Below are positions 1 through 9,566 of a stretch of DNA of 20,181 bases, in pieces. The number at the start of each line of letters is the position of its first letter. Within the stretch, counting starts at the first letter, position 1. A program made the translations under genes and the position numbers. Origin of the DNA: Oehlia diaphana (taxonomy: Eukaryota > Glomeromycota > Glomeromycetes > Glomerales > Glomeraceae); the NCBI GenBank assembly GCA_003833135.1, contig QZLH01000016.1, positions 231,994 to 252,174 of the forward strand, written 5' to 3'. The notes below the pieces were generated by a model. The model searched no databases, was not told where the DNA came from, and saw only the letters and a list, made by a program, of their open reading frames with translations.

Positions 1-121
1 ACATCAAATAAGATTTTTTTAATACTCTTCCCCAATTTACTGTATATTATATAGTATTTTGTATAAATAAAATGTAACAAAATCAATATTTTAATTAAAG
101 GTAGACAAATCAGCCCATATG
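1..121 (+). repeat. Left arm of a 121-bp inverted repeat
   Basis: The first 121 bases match the reverse complement of 19474-19594 with about nine mismatches and no net indel (roughly 92-93 per cent identity by hand alignment). The match ends sharply at CATATG (116-121). Because the repeat starts at window base 1, its true outer end may lie outside the window. The arm runs straight into the upstream part of the SF3B4 pseudogene copy. It could be a terminal inverted repeat of a large composite element, or one of two dispersed copies of an unrelated repeat. It has no coding potential. Confidence 0.85.
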
Positions 122-127
122 AATAGC

Positions 128-180
128 TTTTTTTAATATTATGGAACGGTTTACTAACCGTTCTTTTTTTTATGTTTCAG
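128..180 (+). promoter_or_regulatory. Intron 3' end: branch point in a hairpin, module copy A
   Basis: An 8-bp perfect stem GAACGGTT/AACCGTTC (144-151 and 156-163) closes a 4-base loop TACT. The hairpin spans a canonical TACTAAC branch-point sequence at 152-158. A T-rich tract and CAG at 178-180 follow, which is the layout of a fungal intron 3' end. It lies about 70 bases before the SF3B4 start codon, so it is probably the end of an intron in the 5' untranslated region. Two more copies occur at 1371-1426 and, inverted, at 9514-9566. The splicing role is inferred; the sequence elements are directly visible. Confidence 0.6.
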
Positions 181-251
181 GTAGGTTTTTGAAGAATGGA
201 AAAAGTGGAATCAAGATTATTTAGCGTCAAAAAGTTTTTTTCCTTAACATT

Positions 252-1240
252 ATGGTTCATCCAACAGAAGAACGCGATCAAGATGCTACAGTCTATATAT
301 ATTGGTAACCTTGATAAACGTTGTACTGAAGCTTTGATTTGGGAGTTAATGCTTCTGGCAGGACCTGTTGGTAATTTTTACTGCTCATTTTTATTTTGTT
401 ATAAGTTCAGCATTACTAATCAGAAAATATATTTTAACTTCAAGTCAATATTCACTTACCAGAAGATCACGTAACTCAGACAAATCAAAATTATGGATTT
501 TGGAAGTATAAGTAAAGATGATGCAGATTATACTATTAAAATAATAAATCAAATCAAGCTGTATGGGAAACCTATTCGTGTTAATAAAGCAAGCGGAAAT
601 ATTTTGGTTTGTTCTTTACTGTGTAGCATTTGACGCTTCATCATATTACTATTATTAGGCAACTTCAGAAAAAAATAATTTGGACGTAGGCACTTCATTA
701 TTTATAAGGAATTTGGATCCTGATGTTGGTGAAAAAATGTTGTACAATATGTTTAACGCTTTTGGTGTTATCGTACAGACTCCCAAGGTATTAATAATTG
801 AATATCAACTTATTTAGTTTTATTAAGTCGAAATATTATAATTTAGATCACATAAGATCCTGATACTGGTAATAGTAAAGGGTATAGGTTTATTTCTATG
901 ATAATTTTGATTCTTCAGATGCAGCAATTGATGCAATATCTGAATAAACCAATTACTGAATCATACGCATTCAAAAGGGAAGACATGGAAGTGCTGCATA
1001 TTCGTATTTGAATGTATTACTTTCAACAAGTGATCATTTTTTTTATTGGTATACCTAGAACGTTTATTGGCAATAAATCAAAGTCTTTATTTGCAGATGT
1101 TCATCCACCTACTGTCCCACCTCCAATGATAGGAGTTCACGTACAGATACAGCTTCACCACAACAAATAAATAGGAGCATCAGGCGTATTTATTTTATTT
1201 GATATATTGTTTATCAAGAAAGGGTAAGGAATCAAATTTA
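252..1240 (+). pseudogene. SF3B4: SF3B4 (SAP49) splicing factor pseudogene, copy 1
   Basis: SF3B4 is the two-RRM protein of the SF3b complex in the U2 snRNP, acting near the branch site in the nucleus. Exon 1 (252-370) starts at an ATG reading MVHPTEERDQDATVY. A 4-bp TA-type insertion then shifts the frame, and RRM1 continues as IGNLDKRCTEALIWE. Exon 2 (445-590) begins after an intron at 371-444 and includes GKPIRVNKA. Exon 3 (659-787) carries the RRM2 start with LFIRNLDPD and ends VIVQTPK. Exon 4 starts at 847 with DPDTGNSKG, and SYAFKR lies near 970. A proline-rich tail fragment (HPPTVPPP) follows near 1105. Lesions are the exon 1 insertion, a 2-bp loss in exon 2 near 510, a stop at 853-855, an 11-bp deletion in exon 4 and a frameshift near 980. 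The open frame that starts at 196 is a chimera of intron and exon and not the true start. The identification is strong and the non-functional state is clear. Confidence 0.85.
371..444 (+). other. Intron 1 of the SF3B4 pseudogene
   Basis: The GT at 371-372 and AG at 443-444 join exon 1 to exon 2 so that the protein reads PVVN, as SF3B4 family members do at this point. The other copy keeps the 3' part of this intron but has lost its 5' part together with exon 1. Confidence 0.65.
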
Positions 1241-1370
1241 TTTACATTACAATGCTATATTACTTATTATGTTTATTTTCATTTTCACTTTATTATGCAA
1301 TTTATTTGAATAATATTTTTGAATGTTATAGAATACTCAATAAATTACAATTCGTAAATATTACAAATCT

Positions 1371-1426
1371 TTTTTTTTTAATATTATGAAACGGTTACTA
1401 ACCATTCTTATTATTTTTTTTAATAG
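1371..1426 (+). repeat. Hairpin/branch-point module, copy B
   Basis: AATATTATGAAACGGTT is followed by ACTAACCATTCTT, a T-rich tract and AATAGGTTT. TACTAAC lies at 1396-1402 and the AG at 1425-1426. The stem is slightly degraded compared with the other two copies. It stands 24 bases after the end of the duplicated SF3B4 unit, so that unit is flanked by two direct copies of this module. Downstream, CTAAGATT near 1449 and AATCTTAG near 1470 form a further small inverted repeat. A related CTAAGATTCGTAAG appears twice near the inverted copy. Confidence 0.6.
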
Positions 1427-1703
1427 GTTTGGGTGGGATGAAAAAAAACTAAGATTTGTAAGTATTATGAATCTTAGCAGTTTTTTTAAAAAAAAGAAAT
1501 GTTATACTGTATTAACATTTTTATTTCATTATTTTGTAAGGACTCCAGGACCTTCTTTCTCTCTTTCCCTCTGAATTTTCTCAGCTCCAGTGATTTTCTT
1601 TTGTAGGGCGTGTAGATCAACATCTTGGAATCAGTAGTTTAATTTTCTTATTAATTTTTTTATCTTTTAATTTGTAGAATCAATACATTTGCACTTTCTG
1701 GAC
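1427..1703 (+). other. T-rich sequence with splice-site-like signals, no gene recognised
   Basis: This stretch and its continuation after the hAT element (4384-4640) contain several T-rich tracts ending in AG. One 33-base stretch, 1678-1710, is preceded by TTTGTAG and, before the hAT element inserted, would have been followed by GTAGGTATT, so it looks like a tiny exon. I cannot link it to a protein family. The reading frame at 1386-1574 is low-complexity and probably meaningless. Confidence 0.3.
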
Positions 1704-1711
1704 CAAATTGG
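1704..1711. repeat. hAT target-site duplication, left
   Basis: CAAATTGG immediately before the element is repeated exactly at 4376-4383. Eight bases is the standard hAT duplication length. Removing the element and one copy restores a continuous T-rich host sequence. Confidence 0.9.
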
Positions 1712-1734
1712 TAGGGTGGAGGAAAGTTCAAGTT

Positions 1735-1795
1735 CCGGACTTTAAGACTGAGTCTTTGGACTCAGTCTTAGCAGGACTGAGTCCTAATTTTTGGA
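1735..1795. repeat. Left subterminal palindromic repeats of the hAT element
   Basis: Alternating GACTGAGTC, GGACTCAGTC and GGACTGAGTCC motifs lie within 85 bases of the left end. Each is the reverse complement of its neighbour, so the stretch can fold on itself. A matching cluster lies at the other end. Confidence 0.7.
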
Positions 1796-2027
1796 ATCTA
1801 ATTAGAACAGTCCCAAACTAGTCTTTATAATAATAATAATATAAATTAAAGTTATGATCATTTAACAGCTAGTCAATAATCATATGACTAATTTAATTAT
1901 CAATGTAGATCAATCACGTTTTAATAAATTCCTGTGTTCCATTAAATAAACCGCGTTTATTTTCTGTCTTTGTTCCATTTTCTGTCTTTGTTTCATTTTT
2001 ACCATTAACTTTTCCTTTCCAATAAAA

Positions 2028-4090
2028 ATGTCAGATAATGATTTTGATGATGCTGATTATGACGAATATGAATCATCTTCAGATATTGAGTATAATCAAG
2101 ATGCACCACAAGATCCTGTAATAAGTGAGGAAGAAGAAAATAACTCTGAAAAAGAAAATTTACCTCAAACTCGTCGTATTTCACCAGTGTGGAAATATTT
2201 TAATGATAAAATGTTATAATATCCAGGAAGACCAGTCTGTTGCAAATGTCAAAAAGTTTTTGGAAAGGATACTGGAATCTCAACTTTAAAACGACATCTT
2301 TCTTCTGCACATAAAATAATGATAGAAAACGTTATAAGTACATTAACAAATAAAGTGTTTTGAATTTTAAACGGGTTGATCCTTAGCCAGAAAAAGAAAA
2401 AAGTGAGCGTGATAATGCAGTGGTAGAATGGATAATTGGAGATGCACAGCCCTTTCGATCAGTTGAAAATTTGTATTTTAGGCAAATGGTCAATACTTTT
2501 GATTCTTGATATCAAGTTCCTGATAAAAATGGAATTAAAAACTTAGCAATGGATTATTTTAAAGCAAAACGTGATAATATACAATATGATTTAAATAATA
2601 TTCCAGAAAAGATATCCCTCACGGCAGATATATGGACATCAACTTTCAATAATGATGCATATCTTGGATTAACAATTCATTTTATTGACAATGATTGGAA
2701 TTTGCAAAATTTTTTATTAGATCTTATGTCTTTTACTATACGTCATACTGGAATAAACATTGCTGATGCAATTATTTCAATTTTAAGAAAATTTCATATT
2801 CTTGAAAAAACATTAGCTCTAACCACTGATAATGAATCAGCAATGATAGTTTGTGGAAGAACAATAGCAGCAGAACTTGCAGATGAACTTAACAATCAAT
2901 CTTTCCACCACTGCACATATTTTAAACTTAGCTGCACAGCAAGAAATTAAAATTATTGATAATGAGATTGTTAAAATATGTGAAATAATGAAAAAAATTA
3001 AAAATTCACCTCAAAAATGCAATAGATTGTGAGAATTGTGTTCAATAGATAATTTGCAATATTACAAACCACAACTAGATGTTGAAACTCGGTGGAATAG
3101 TACATATTATATGATAGTAAAGTTTCAAAAAATATTGCGTCCTATTGAAATGTTAGCAGCAACAGATTAAAGCATTGGAAATTTAATGCCAGATGCAGAA
3201 GGATGGACGAAAATTAAAGTAAGTTAAATTTTTTAAAAAACAGATAAGTAATAATTCTAATACTTACAAATAAATAGGATACCTTAATCCTACTTGAGCC
3301 TTTAGAAAAGGCAACTGTACTACTTTCAGCCTCCTCTTATCCTACTATTTCAGATATTAGGTTCTTATTTTTTGGGATTCAACAGCATCTAGATGATTAT
3401 ATTGGAGAAGAAGGATTTAGTCAGAGTGAAGTGGCATCATCAATCCTTGAAAAAATTAAACAGTATTGGGAAGTGGTAGATTCATCCACCATAGTAGTTA
3501 CAATTTTAGATCCACATACTAAACTTACTTTGTTTGCAACAGGAGAAGAATCAACAAATGCAGTAAATGCAATAAAAGGCCACTTTGCCGAGTATAATGT
3601 ATTACCACTTCTAACATCTTTACCTAATACTAATCAAGAAACAGTAAGCAACCGTGAATATTTCCATTAGTTGAAGAGAAAACGGTTGGCTATTTCAGAT
3701 TTACAAACAGAAATATCAGTAAGAAGATCAAGGTCATCTGGAATTTATGAAGAACTTGATCGGTATTTTGCCTTATCATGTGATGATAATGTTGAACCTT
3801 TGCTATGGTAGAAAGCTCATTTTCAAGAATTTCCAGCATTGGGAGCAATGGCACGAGATTATTTGTCTATCCAAGCTACCAGTGTATCATGCGAACAAGC
3901 TTTCTCTGTAGCAAGTAATACTATAACCCGTACAAGGAATAGGATGCTTCCAGAAATAGCTCACGCTTTATTGTGTTCAAAAAGCTGGCTTAAGAAAGGA
4001 ATTGGAAGTACTAGCCGCAAAGGAAAAATAATTTTTGAAAAAATTAATAGTTTCGTTGTGTTGTGTGTGAAAAAAATTAATGTGGCTTAA
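2028..4090 (+). pseudogene. hAT transposase pseudogene (BED finger, RICESLEEPER type)
   Basis: The enzyme would cut and join DNA at the element ends in the nucleus. ATG 2028 opens an acidic N-terminus. A BED zinc finger follows, with VWKYF near 2188, CCKC at 2238-2249 and H-x4-H at 2294-2311. The hAT core signature LTADIWTS is at 2618-2641 with its first catalytic Asp at 2627-2629. TTDNESAMI carries the second Asp at 2828-2830. RWNSTYY lies near 3090. The C-terminal dimerisation region has SCEQAFSVASN with the catalytic Glu at 3893-3895. A 59-bp phase-0 intron fits at 3219-3277. Frame stops are TAA 2217, TGA 2507, TGA 3030, TAA 3168, TAG 3668 and TAG 3809. The frame shifts once between about 2311 and 2420 and again near 2910. 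All three catalytic acidic residues survive, so decay is fairly recent. Confidence 0.9.
3219..3277 (+). other. Intron of the hAT transposase
   Basis: The donor is AAA/GTAAGT and the acceptor AAATAG/GAT, with a CTAAT branch-like element about 20 bases upstream of the acceptor. Removing the 59 bases keeps the transposase frame continuous from IK to DTLILLEP. Read through, it would add stops. Confidence 0.7.
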
Positions 4091-4244
4091 CGGTATTACA
4101 ATAATAATATATGATTATGATCAACATTAGATCAGCTGATTAATTAAATAATAGCTAATAAACGTTTAAAATAAATAAAAAATAAAAAAAATCAGCCTAT
4201 TTTTATAAGTTTTTTATTAAATAAAATATAATAAAGCAATAGTT

Positions 4245-4320
4245 TGGACTTAGTCTGGACTCAGTCCAGACTCAGTCCAAGGTATTAGTCTTTGACTAAG
4301 TCTGGTCTGTCTGTATACCA
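4245..4320. repeat. Right subterminal palindromic repeats of the hAT element
   Basis: GGACTTAGTC, GGACTCAGTCC, GACTCAGTCC and GACTAAGTC lie in a cluster that mirrors the left end. The symmetry supports a shared protein-binding role at both termini. Confidence 0.7.
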
Positions 4321-4375
4321 GGACCAATAAGTCCTAGGATTTTAACTGGACTGTAACGGACTTTCCCCATCCTAC

Positions 4376-4383
4376 AAATTGGT
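4376..4383. repeat. hAT target-site duplication, right
   Basis: CAAATTGG is identical to 1704-1711 and directly follows the right terminal repeat. Confidence 0.9.
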
Positions 4384-6320
4384 AGGTATTGAAAATTTCA
4401 CTTCAAAACTTTTTTTTTATTTTTTTTATTAATATTTTTCAGTTATCTTTTTTTTATAGTTTCAGCTTCCTTAAACTTTTTGGATCCTGGATGATAGGAT
4501 TGATTGGTATGTTTCAAAACAGTTCGTTTGAAACTTTTTTTTAATTTTTCTTTCTGAATTTTTATTTCAGGTTGGACTTGGACTTTATTTTTTTCTTTAG
4601 GTATAGTGAGACGTTCTTTTCAGAATGTGGATCATGTGAGTGTGAAATTGTGGATTACTATGTTGGATTTTTTTTATTTTGTAAAATCTTACATTGATTT
4701 AATAAAAACCTAATTTTTTGACTAAATATAGTTTCACATAATTGTTTAAAATTAATTGTATAGTCATTAAATATATAACTTATATATATATTATTTAGAT
4801 AAATTGTAAATTAATAAATTAATAATATCATATAGTACTAATAAAAAGTAATTAGAATTGCAAAAAATTTGATAAATAAAAAAATATTGTTATTATATAT
4901 ATAAATTATTAGCTTTTATTTTATTTGCTTGTTTCACAATCGATTTTTTAATTCAAAAAAAAAAAAAAAAAATTTAATATAAAATTTAAATTAAAAGATT
5001 GGATTATTATAAATTAAAATATACATTATGCTAATTTTATTAAAAAAATCTTAGTACTTTTTATTTGTTAGTTGTTAAAAAGTTGAAGTTAAAGTTTTTA
5101 TTTTAACTTTTAATTTTAGTAAAAAATTATAAAAAATTAAATCATAATAAAGTTTATTTAATATTTATTTATACATACTATAGTATTTAATATCATAATT
5201 ATATAATTAATGCATTTTTTAATTTATTATTACCTTAACTTTTTATTTTATATGTATTATTAATAATTTGATTAAATTGATACTATTAATATAATAATTA
5301 TATTTCATATTATAATATAAAATATAAGTATATACTTTACAAATTTTTTTTTTATTTTGGGATATTTGCAAAAATAGTACTAATTAAATTTTTTTTCCAC
5401 ATATTTTAAGGTTACTAAAAATATTAATTATAATTTTTTAATTTAAATTATAAAATTTTTATAAAAAATACATATTATAATATTAAATACTAACAGTAGT
5501 ATATTTTAGTAAATTTTATTTACAGAAATATTAAATAACAACCAAATTAATTAAAGATATATTTTATATTTAATTTTTTATTATAATATTTTTAATTTTT
5601 TTTTTTTTTTAGGAAAAAAATCAATAATAAATAAAAAATAAAATAAAATGCTGAAATTTATACACTTGATATTCAATAAATGTACAAATTTTAAAGAAAT
5701 TTTAATTACTAGTTTCTTTACTTTTTTATTTATTGCATTTTTACATTTCCAATTACTTTTTACCAGTAATTTACTTATTAAAATAATTAAACAAAATTTG
5801 ATTTTAAAATGATTAAAATATAAGAAATTAAGAAAAAGCAAAAATGATGATGTAAAATCTAAGTTTTTTAAAAATTTAAAGTTTATATTTGAAATTTGAA
5901 AGATACATAAAGATTTAGAATAATAAATCATATATGCAAATATAGCAAATGCTATTATTTTTACCAAATATACCAAAAATACAAAATAATGTAAAACAAA
6001 TATTTGTTCAAAATTTACCTATAGAAATCTTAATCCATTTAATTTAATGAGATGATAAGATAAGAAGTGCTTTGATTTACCATTATAAAATAAACAATTT
6101 AAGAAGTTAGATCACAGCATGTAATATTAAAATTATTTAACAAAAATATTATTAAATAATATTGGAATTTGTGTAGATCTAACCACCAATTCAATCACAG
6201 GTGAAAGGATTATCAAAAATAATTAGCAAAACTTTCTACTTTACAAACAGCATGTACTTTTTGATAACATTCTTTCAATTTCCAGAACTTAATATAGTTA
6301 TACAAATTTGAACTTTACAA
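4384..6320. other. AT-rich sequence without recognisable gene
   Basis: After the T-rich continuation of the hAT insertion site (to about 4640), the stretch is dominated by A/T homopolymers and TA-rich runs, including an A tract near 4956-4973. The long minus-strand open frame at 5581-5976 is made almost wholly of Phe, Leu, Ile, Lys and Asn, as expected by chance at this composition. Bases 5990-6320 might include the lost N-terminal region of the Tigger transposase that follows, but I see no helix-turn-helix motif that I can defend. Confidence 0.6.
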
Positions 6321-7205
6321 GCAGTAGCTAGTAGAGTTCCTTTAGCTGATGGAATATTACAAAAAAAAGGTTAGAACTTGTTATATTTTAGGAAAAACTA
6401 AAAGTGCATCACTTGAAAGTCTTTTAGAGAAGCATATATATTTATGTGTACTTTTAGCTAAATATAATGAAGATATAATATTTATGATGCAGATGAGATA
6501 GGCCTTTTTTTTGAATGGAACCAAATTAAATACAGTACTGGAGACATAAAAAGGTAAAAATATTTTAATTTTATATTATAAAAATATAATAAAAAAAATT
6601 AATTTATTATTTAATTATTTAATTACAATTAGACATTAATTTAATAAAAAAAAAAAAAAAGATTTCAGGAAGAATACTGGATAAAGGGTCTTAGTGTCAA
6701 CAGAAGAAGAATGTAATTCAAATGAGCCAAATGATAAGACCAATAAGTTGACTAGCAAATTGTCACCTATTAAGTCAACATACAAAAGCAACAGAGGTTT
6801 TGAGAATAAACATCAGACAAAGGGTCTTTTATTTATTTATAGGATAAAGCTGGGTTTCTGATTTTTTGCTATGGGCTCTCATAAATTTATCCTCTTGTAA
6901 TTGGAAAATCACTTAACTCTTGATTCTTTAAAAATTTTAACAAATTGACTCTTCTTGTGGTTTATCATGCTAATTCAATTGCCAGAGTCTGATGATGTAA
7001 TAGAATATTGATCGACCTTACTGATGAAGAAATTATTAATTTGGTACAAGCTGATTAATCAAGTAATGATGAAAATACCTGCAATATCGTAGTTGGTGGA
7101 CTGGAAACTTTTATTAATTTTTTTGAACTGAATTTTACCCATAGAAAATATTTACAGGTAGTTAGAGTAAAGAGTTTAATTCGAAAAGCAAAGTACACGA
7201 TTTAT
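6321..7205 (+). pseudogene. Tigger/pogo (DDE_1, CENP-B-like) transposase fragments
   Basis: Pieces of a DDE_1 transposase can be followed through several frames. VASRVPLADGILQKKG (from 6325) resembles the CENP-B-type DNA-binding region. DADEIGLFF (6486-6512) matches the family's NADETGLFF block with the first catalytic Asp at 6492-6494. LVIGKSLNS and FFKNFN (about 6893-6942) match the GSHKLPLLVIGKSKNPRCFKN block. LVVYHANSIARV follows at about 6955-6990. GLETFINFFELNF near 7097-7135 matches the usual C-terminal tail. Many stops and an A-rich insertion near 6560-6665 break the frame. I saw no terminal repeats for this copy. The superfamily is well supported and the boundaries are not. Confidence 0.75.
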
Positions 7206-7479
7206 TTCTTTATTTTTTTTAATGTATAATAAAATGACACGTAATTTTTCAAAATAAAATGTATAAGTGGTTCGCATTTTTTCGCATACACGATCATGCA
7301 AGTTAAAAATGTATAAATTAGGGGGTGGTGGAATGGTGGAAAATTTTAAGTTTTTTTTTTTTATTGGAAGTATTGAAAGATAACAATTATTTCAGTTATA
7401 ACAAAATTTCATGAATTTTCATTCAATTATTACAATAAAAGATTAGGTATAATTTTAGCTGCTCTGTAAGCTTACTTAG
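7206..7479. other. AT-rich spacer, nothing recognised
   Basis: The spacer between the Tigger and Helitron-like remnants has T tracts and a short G-rich patch (near 7320-7340). I see no coding blocks and no terminal repeats of either element. Confidence 0.5.
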
Positions 7480-8475
7480 AGCGACAAATACCATCGTTAT
7501 CTGACTTATTTGACAAAAAATTTCCCAATCGACAAATAACCCGGCAGGATTTAGAGATTTTAAAGTTCATCTGCTAAGGTCGTGTTGGTTGAAAGAAAAT
7601 AATCTTATTACAAAGACATTATAATCGATAATGAAATTCTTCAATCCTTGCCTTTCGATGGTTCCATTGATAACCGGCTTCATTTCGCAGCGCTATCGTC
7701 TGTTTTGGCTCTGGTTCGGGTCCTCGATTCTTAAAAATCGATTCAGAAAACTCGCGACATCAAATTATATTTCTTTCCTGGTTAATATTAGCAAGAACAC
7801 GAAATTCTGAACGCTGTTCAACCGTAGTTAAATCCATCAAACGTGTAATGATATTGCGGTAAAATACTGTTGCTGAAGATTTGGATCATTATGAGGAGGA
7901 TGATGTGATCACGCGTACTTTCGTCCTTTGGTTCATCACGAAGATGTCGCCATCCAAAACACCCTTAACCGTATGCAAAAAGAAAATAATCCTATGGAAT
8001 GGCCACATATAAATATTCATTCCATCAATGAAATCCAAACGCCAGGCCAACTTTATACCCAACTGGCGCAGATCTTTCGTGCGGAGCGTATTAAAAATGT
8101 AAAACCTGCCCCTGTATAAAGAAAGGAGATTTGCATGCCATTCCCGTTGGCAATACTTTGCTCTGAATTCTCAAATGCGTTGGCGAGCACTACAAGAAGG
8201 GAAGGTGTATTTTGAATAAACCTTGCCGATGCTCAAATCACATTCTACGGCTCTACGCGGTTCTCGACAATCTTGGAGCGGGGAACTACCTGATTAAACA
8301 GATAGGTCCAGAAGGGTTGATGTAGGTTTGATGTTCTTCACATTAAGTGCTGTAGACCTACATTGGCCCGTGCTCCATAAACTCATGCCGTCTAACGGAA
8401 ATCCTGCAGATGGGTCGATTACTGGCCCCAATCTCCCAAATCATTATCGATATTCCCCTGTAAGCGATTTAAGAT
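7480..8475 (+). pseudogene. Helitron-like replicase-helicase, N-terminal part, decayed
   Basis: Helitrons encode a large protein with a rolling-circle Rep domain and a PIF1-type helicase. This stretch matches only the part before the Rep active site. Blocks in order: NPAGFRDFKVH (from 7535) and WLKENN (7585-7602); NEILQSLPFDGS (near 7630-7668); LVHHEDVAIQNTLNRMQKE with MEWPHINIHSINEIQTPG (7930-8046); FRAERIKNVKPAPV (8077-8116); YFALNSQMRWRALQEGKVYF (8154-8213); ALRGSRQSWS (near 8250-8280); and FFTLSAVDLHWPVLHKLM (about 8334-8387). The HUH catalytic motif and the whole helicase are absent. The sequence ends where the inverted SF3B4 copy starts. The base composition is clearly richer in G and C than the flanks. 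Several stops and frame changes make it non-functional. The family call is from remembered block resemblance and is fairly secure. Confidence 0.75.
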
Positions 8476-8553
8476 TATTGAGTATTCTATGACATTCAAA
8501 AATATTTATTCAAAAAAAATGATTAAGTGATATAGCATTGTAATGTAAATAAA

Positions 8554-9450
8554 TTACAATATTATACACATAGATTCCTTACCCGTTTTCTCGATAAACA
8601 ACATATCAAATAAAAATACTCCTGACGCTCCGTTCATCATAGATAGTCTAGACGATGATTGTGTTGCTGTTTGTGTATTTGTCCCTGGCGCATGATATCC
8701 TCCACTTGGCATTCCAGTATTTATTTGTTGTGATGAAGCTGGCGAACTCCTATCATTGGAGGTGGAACAGTAGGTGGACGAACATCTGCAAACAAAGACA
8801 CTGATTTTCTTCGCTTGAGTTGCCAATAACCGTTCTAGGGTATGCCAATAAAATAAATGGTCACCCATTGAAAGTAATACATTCTATTTGGAAGATATAC
8901 GAATCTGCAGCACTTCCATGTCTTTCGCCTTTTGAACGCGTATGATACAGTAAATGGTTTATTCAGATATTGCCCGTTCATTGCATCAATTACCGCATAT
9001 GAGAATCGAAATTAAACCCATACCCTTTACTATTACTAGTATCGGGATCTCATGCAATCTAAATTAAATATTTCGACTTAATAGAATTAAATATGCAAAA
9101 TGAATTCGATATTCGATTATTAGTTTATGTTAATACCTTGGGAGTCTGTACGAGAACACCAAAAGTGCTGAACGTATCGTACAACATTTTTTCACCAACA
9201 CCAGGATCCAACGTCCAAATCTTTTTGTCTGAAGTTGCCTAATAATAATACGACGAAGCGTCAATACTACACAGCAAACAATAAAAACAAACCAAAATGT
9301 TTCAGCTTAATTGACACGAATAGATTTCCCATACAGCTTGATTTGATTCATTATTTTAATAGCATAATCTGCATCATCTTCACTCATACTCACAAAATCC
9401 ATAATTTTGATGTGTCTGAGTTACGCGATCTTCTGGTAAGTGAACATTGA
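8554..9450 (-). pseudogene. SF3B4: SF3B4 (SAP49) splicing factor pseudogene, copy 2
   Basis: Exon 2 is 9450-9305 (146 bp, the same length as in copy 1) and includes [16 protein letters not shown] and [11 protein letters not shown]. Exon 3 is 9238-9137 (102 bp against 129), and the missing 27 bp removes the RNP2 core LFIRNL of RRM2. Exon 4 begins at 9058 with DPDTSNSKGYGF. SYAFKR lies near 8935. Then ERLLATQAKK and a Ser/Gln/Thr-rich tail continue in an open frame to 8554. Exon 1 and the start codon are absent. A 2-bp loss in exon 2 and a stop (TGA) in the fourth codon class of exon 4 (IA-stop-DPDTG) fall at the same places as in copy 1. It keeps the 11 bp of exon 4 that copy 1 lost. Not functional. 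Confidence 0.85.
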
Positions 9451-9513
9451 CTTGAAGTTAAAATATATTTTCTGATTAGTAATGCTGAACTTATAACGGA
9501 AGCTACCCGAAAC

Positions 9514-9566
9514 CTATAAAAAAAGAATAAGAACGGTTAGTAAACCGTTCCGTAATATTAAAAAAA
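9514..9566 (-). promoter_or_regulatory. Hairpin/branch-point module, copy C
   Basis: On the minus strand, TAATATTACG is followed by the perfect stem GAACGGTT/AACCGTTC (9550-9543 and 9538-9531). TACTAAC is at 9542-9536, then comes a T tract, and the AG is at 9515-9514. It precedes the truncated SF3B4 copy exactly as module A precedes the other one. Because exon 1 is deleted, the AG now faces intron 1 sequence within about 25 bases. Confidence 0.6.

Larger units (their letters stand above)
123..1347 (+). repeat. Duplicated segment, copy 1 (SF3B4 pseudogene unit)
   Basis: This segment aligns with the reverse complement of about 8473-9575, from the T tract before the hairpin module to a shared 3' flank ending near GAATACTCAATAA. 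Introns and flanks are conserved as well as exons, so the duplication was at DNA level and not by retrotransposition. The other copy lacks exon 1 and 27 bp of exon 3. This copy lacks 11 bp in exon 4 that the other one keeps. After the match ends the two flanks are unrelated. Confidence 0.85.
1712..4375 (+). mobile_element. hAT DNA transposon, full length but decayed (2664 bp)
   Basis: The left end reads TAGGGTGGAGGAAAGT and the right end, reverse-complemented, reads TAGGATGGGGAAAGT, so they form imperfect terminal inverted repeats. A perfect 8-bp duplication flanks the element. Both ends carry clustered GACTGAGTC/GACTCAGTC palindromes, which in this superfamily commonly serve as transposase-binding sites. 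The interior encodes a single BED-finger transposase pseudogene on the plus strand. The length fits an autonomous hAT element with a small intron. It is immobile by itself because the transposase is broken, but its ends look usable by a related enzyme. Confidence 0.92.

Noticed and set aside
196..474. 92-codon open frame starting upstream of the SF3B4 ATG
   Set aside because: It reads exon 1 in the wrong frame at first, becomes SF3B4-like only after the 4-bp insertion, and then runs into intron 1. The real start is at 252.
5581..5976. 131-codon minus-strand open frame with membrane-like composition
   Set aside because: It is made mostly of Phe, Leu, Ile, Lys and Asn, as expected from A/T-rich DNA, and ends in a run of Lys from a homopolymer. 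It has no recognisable motif.
7480..7580. Open plus-strand frame reading PSLSDLFDKKFPN in the Helitron-like region
   Set aside because: The overlapping frame carries the recognised block NPAGFRDFKVH followed by WLKENN, so this one is an out-of-frame reading.
9551..9559. TAATATTAC on the minus strand, identical to the nick site of geminivirus-type replication origins
   Set aside because: It lies beside the hairpin and not in its loop, the other two module copies read TAATATTAT, and no Rep gene of that type is present. In A/T-rich DNA this nonamer is likely by chance.
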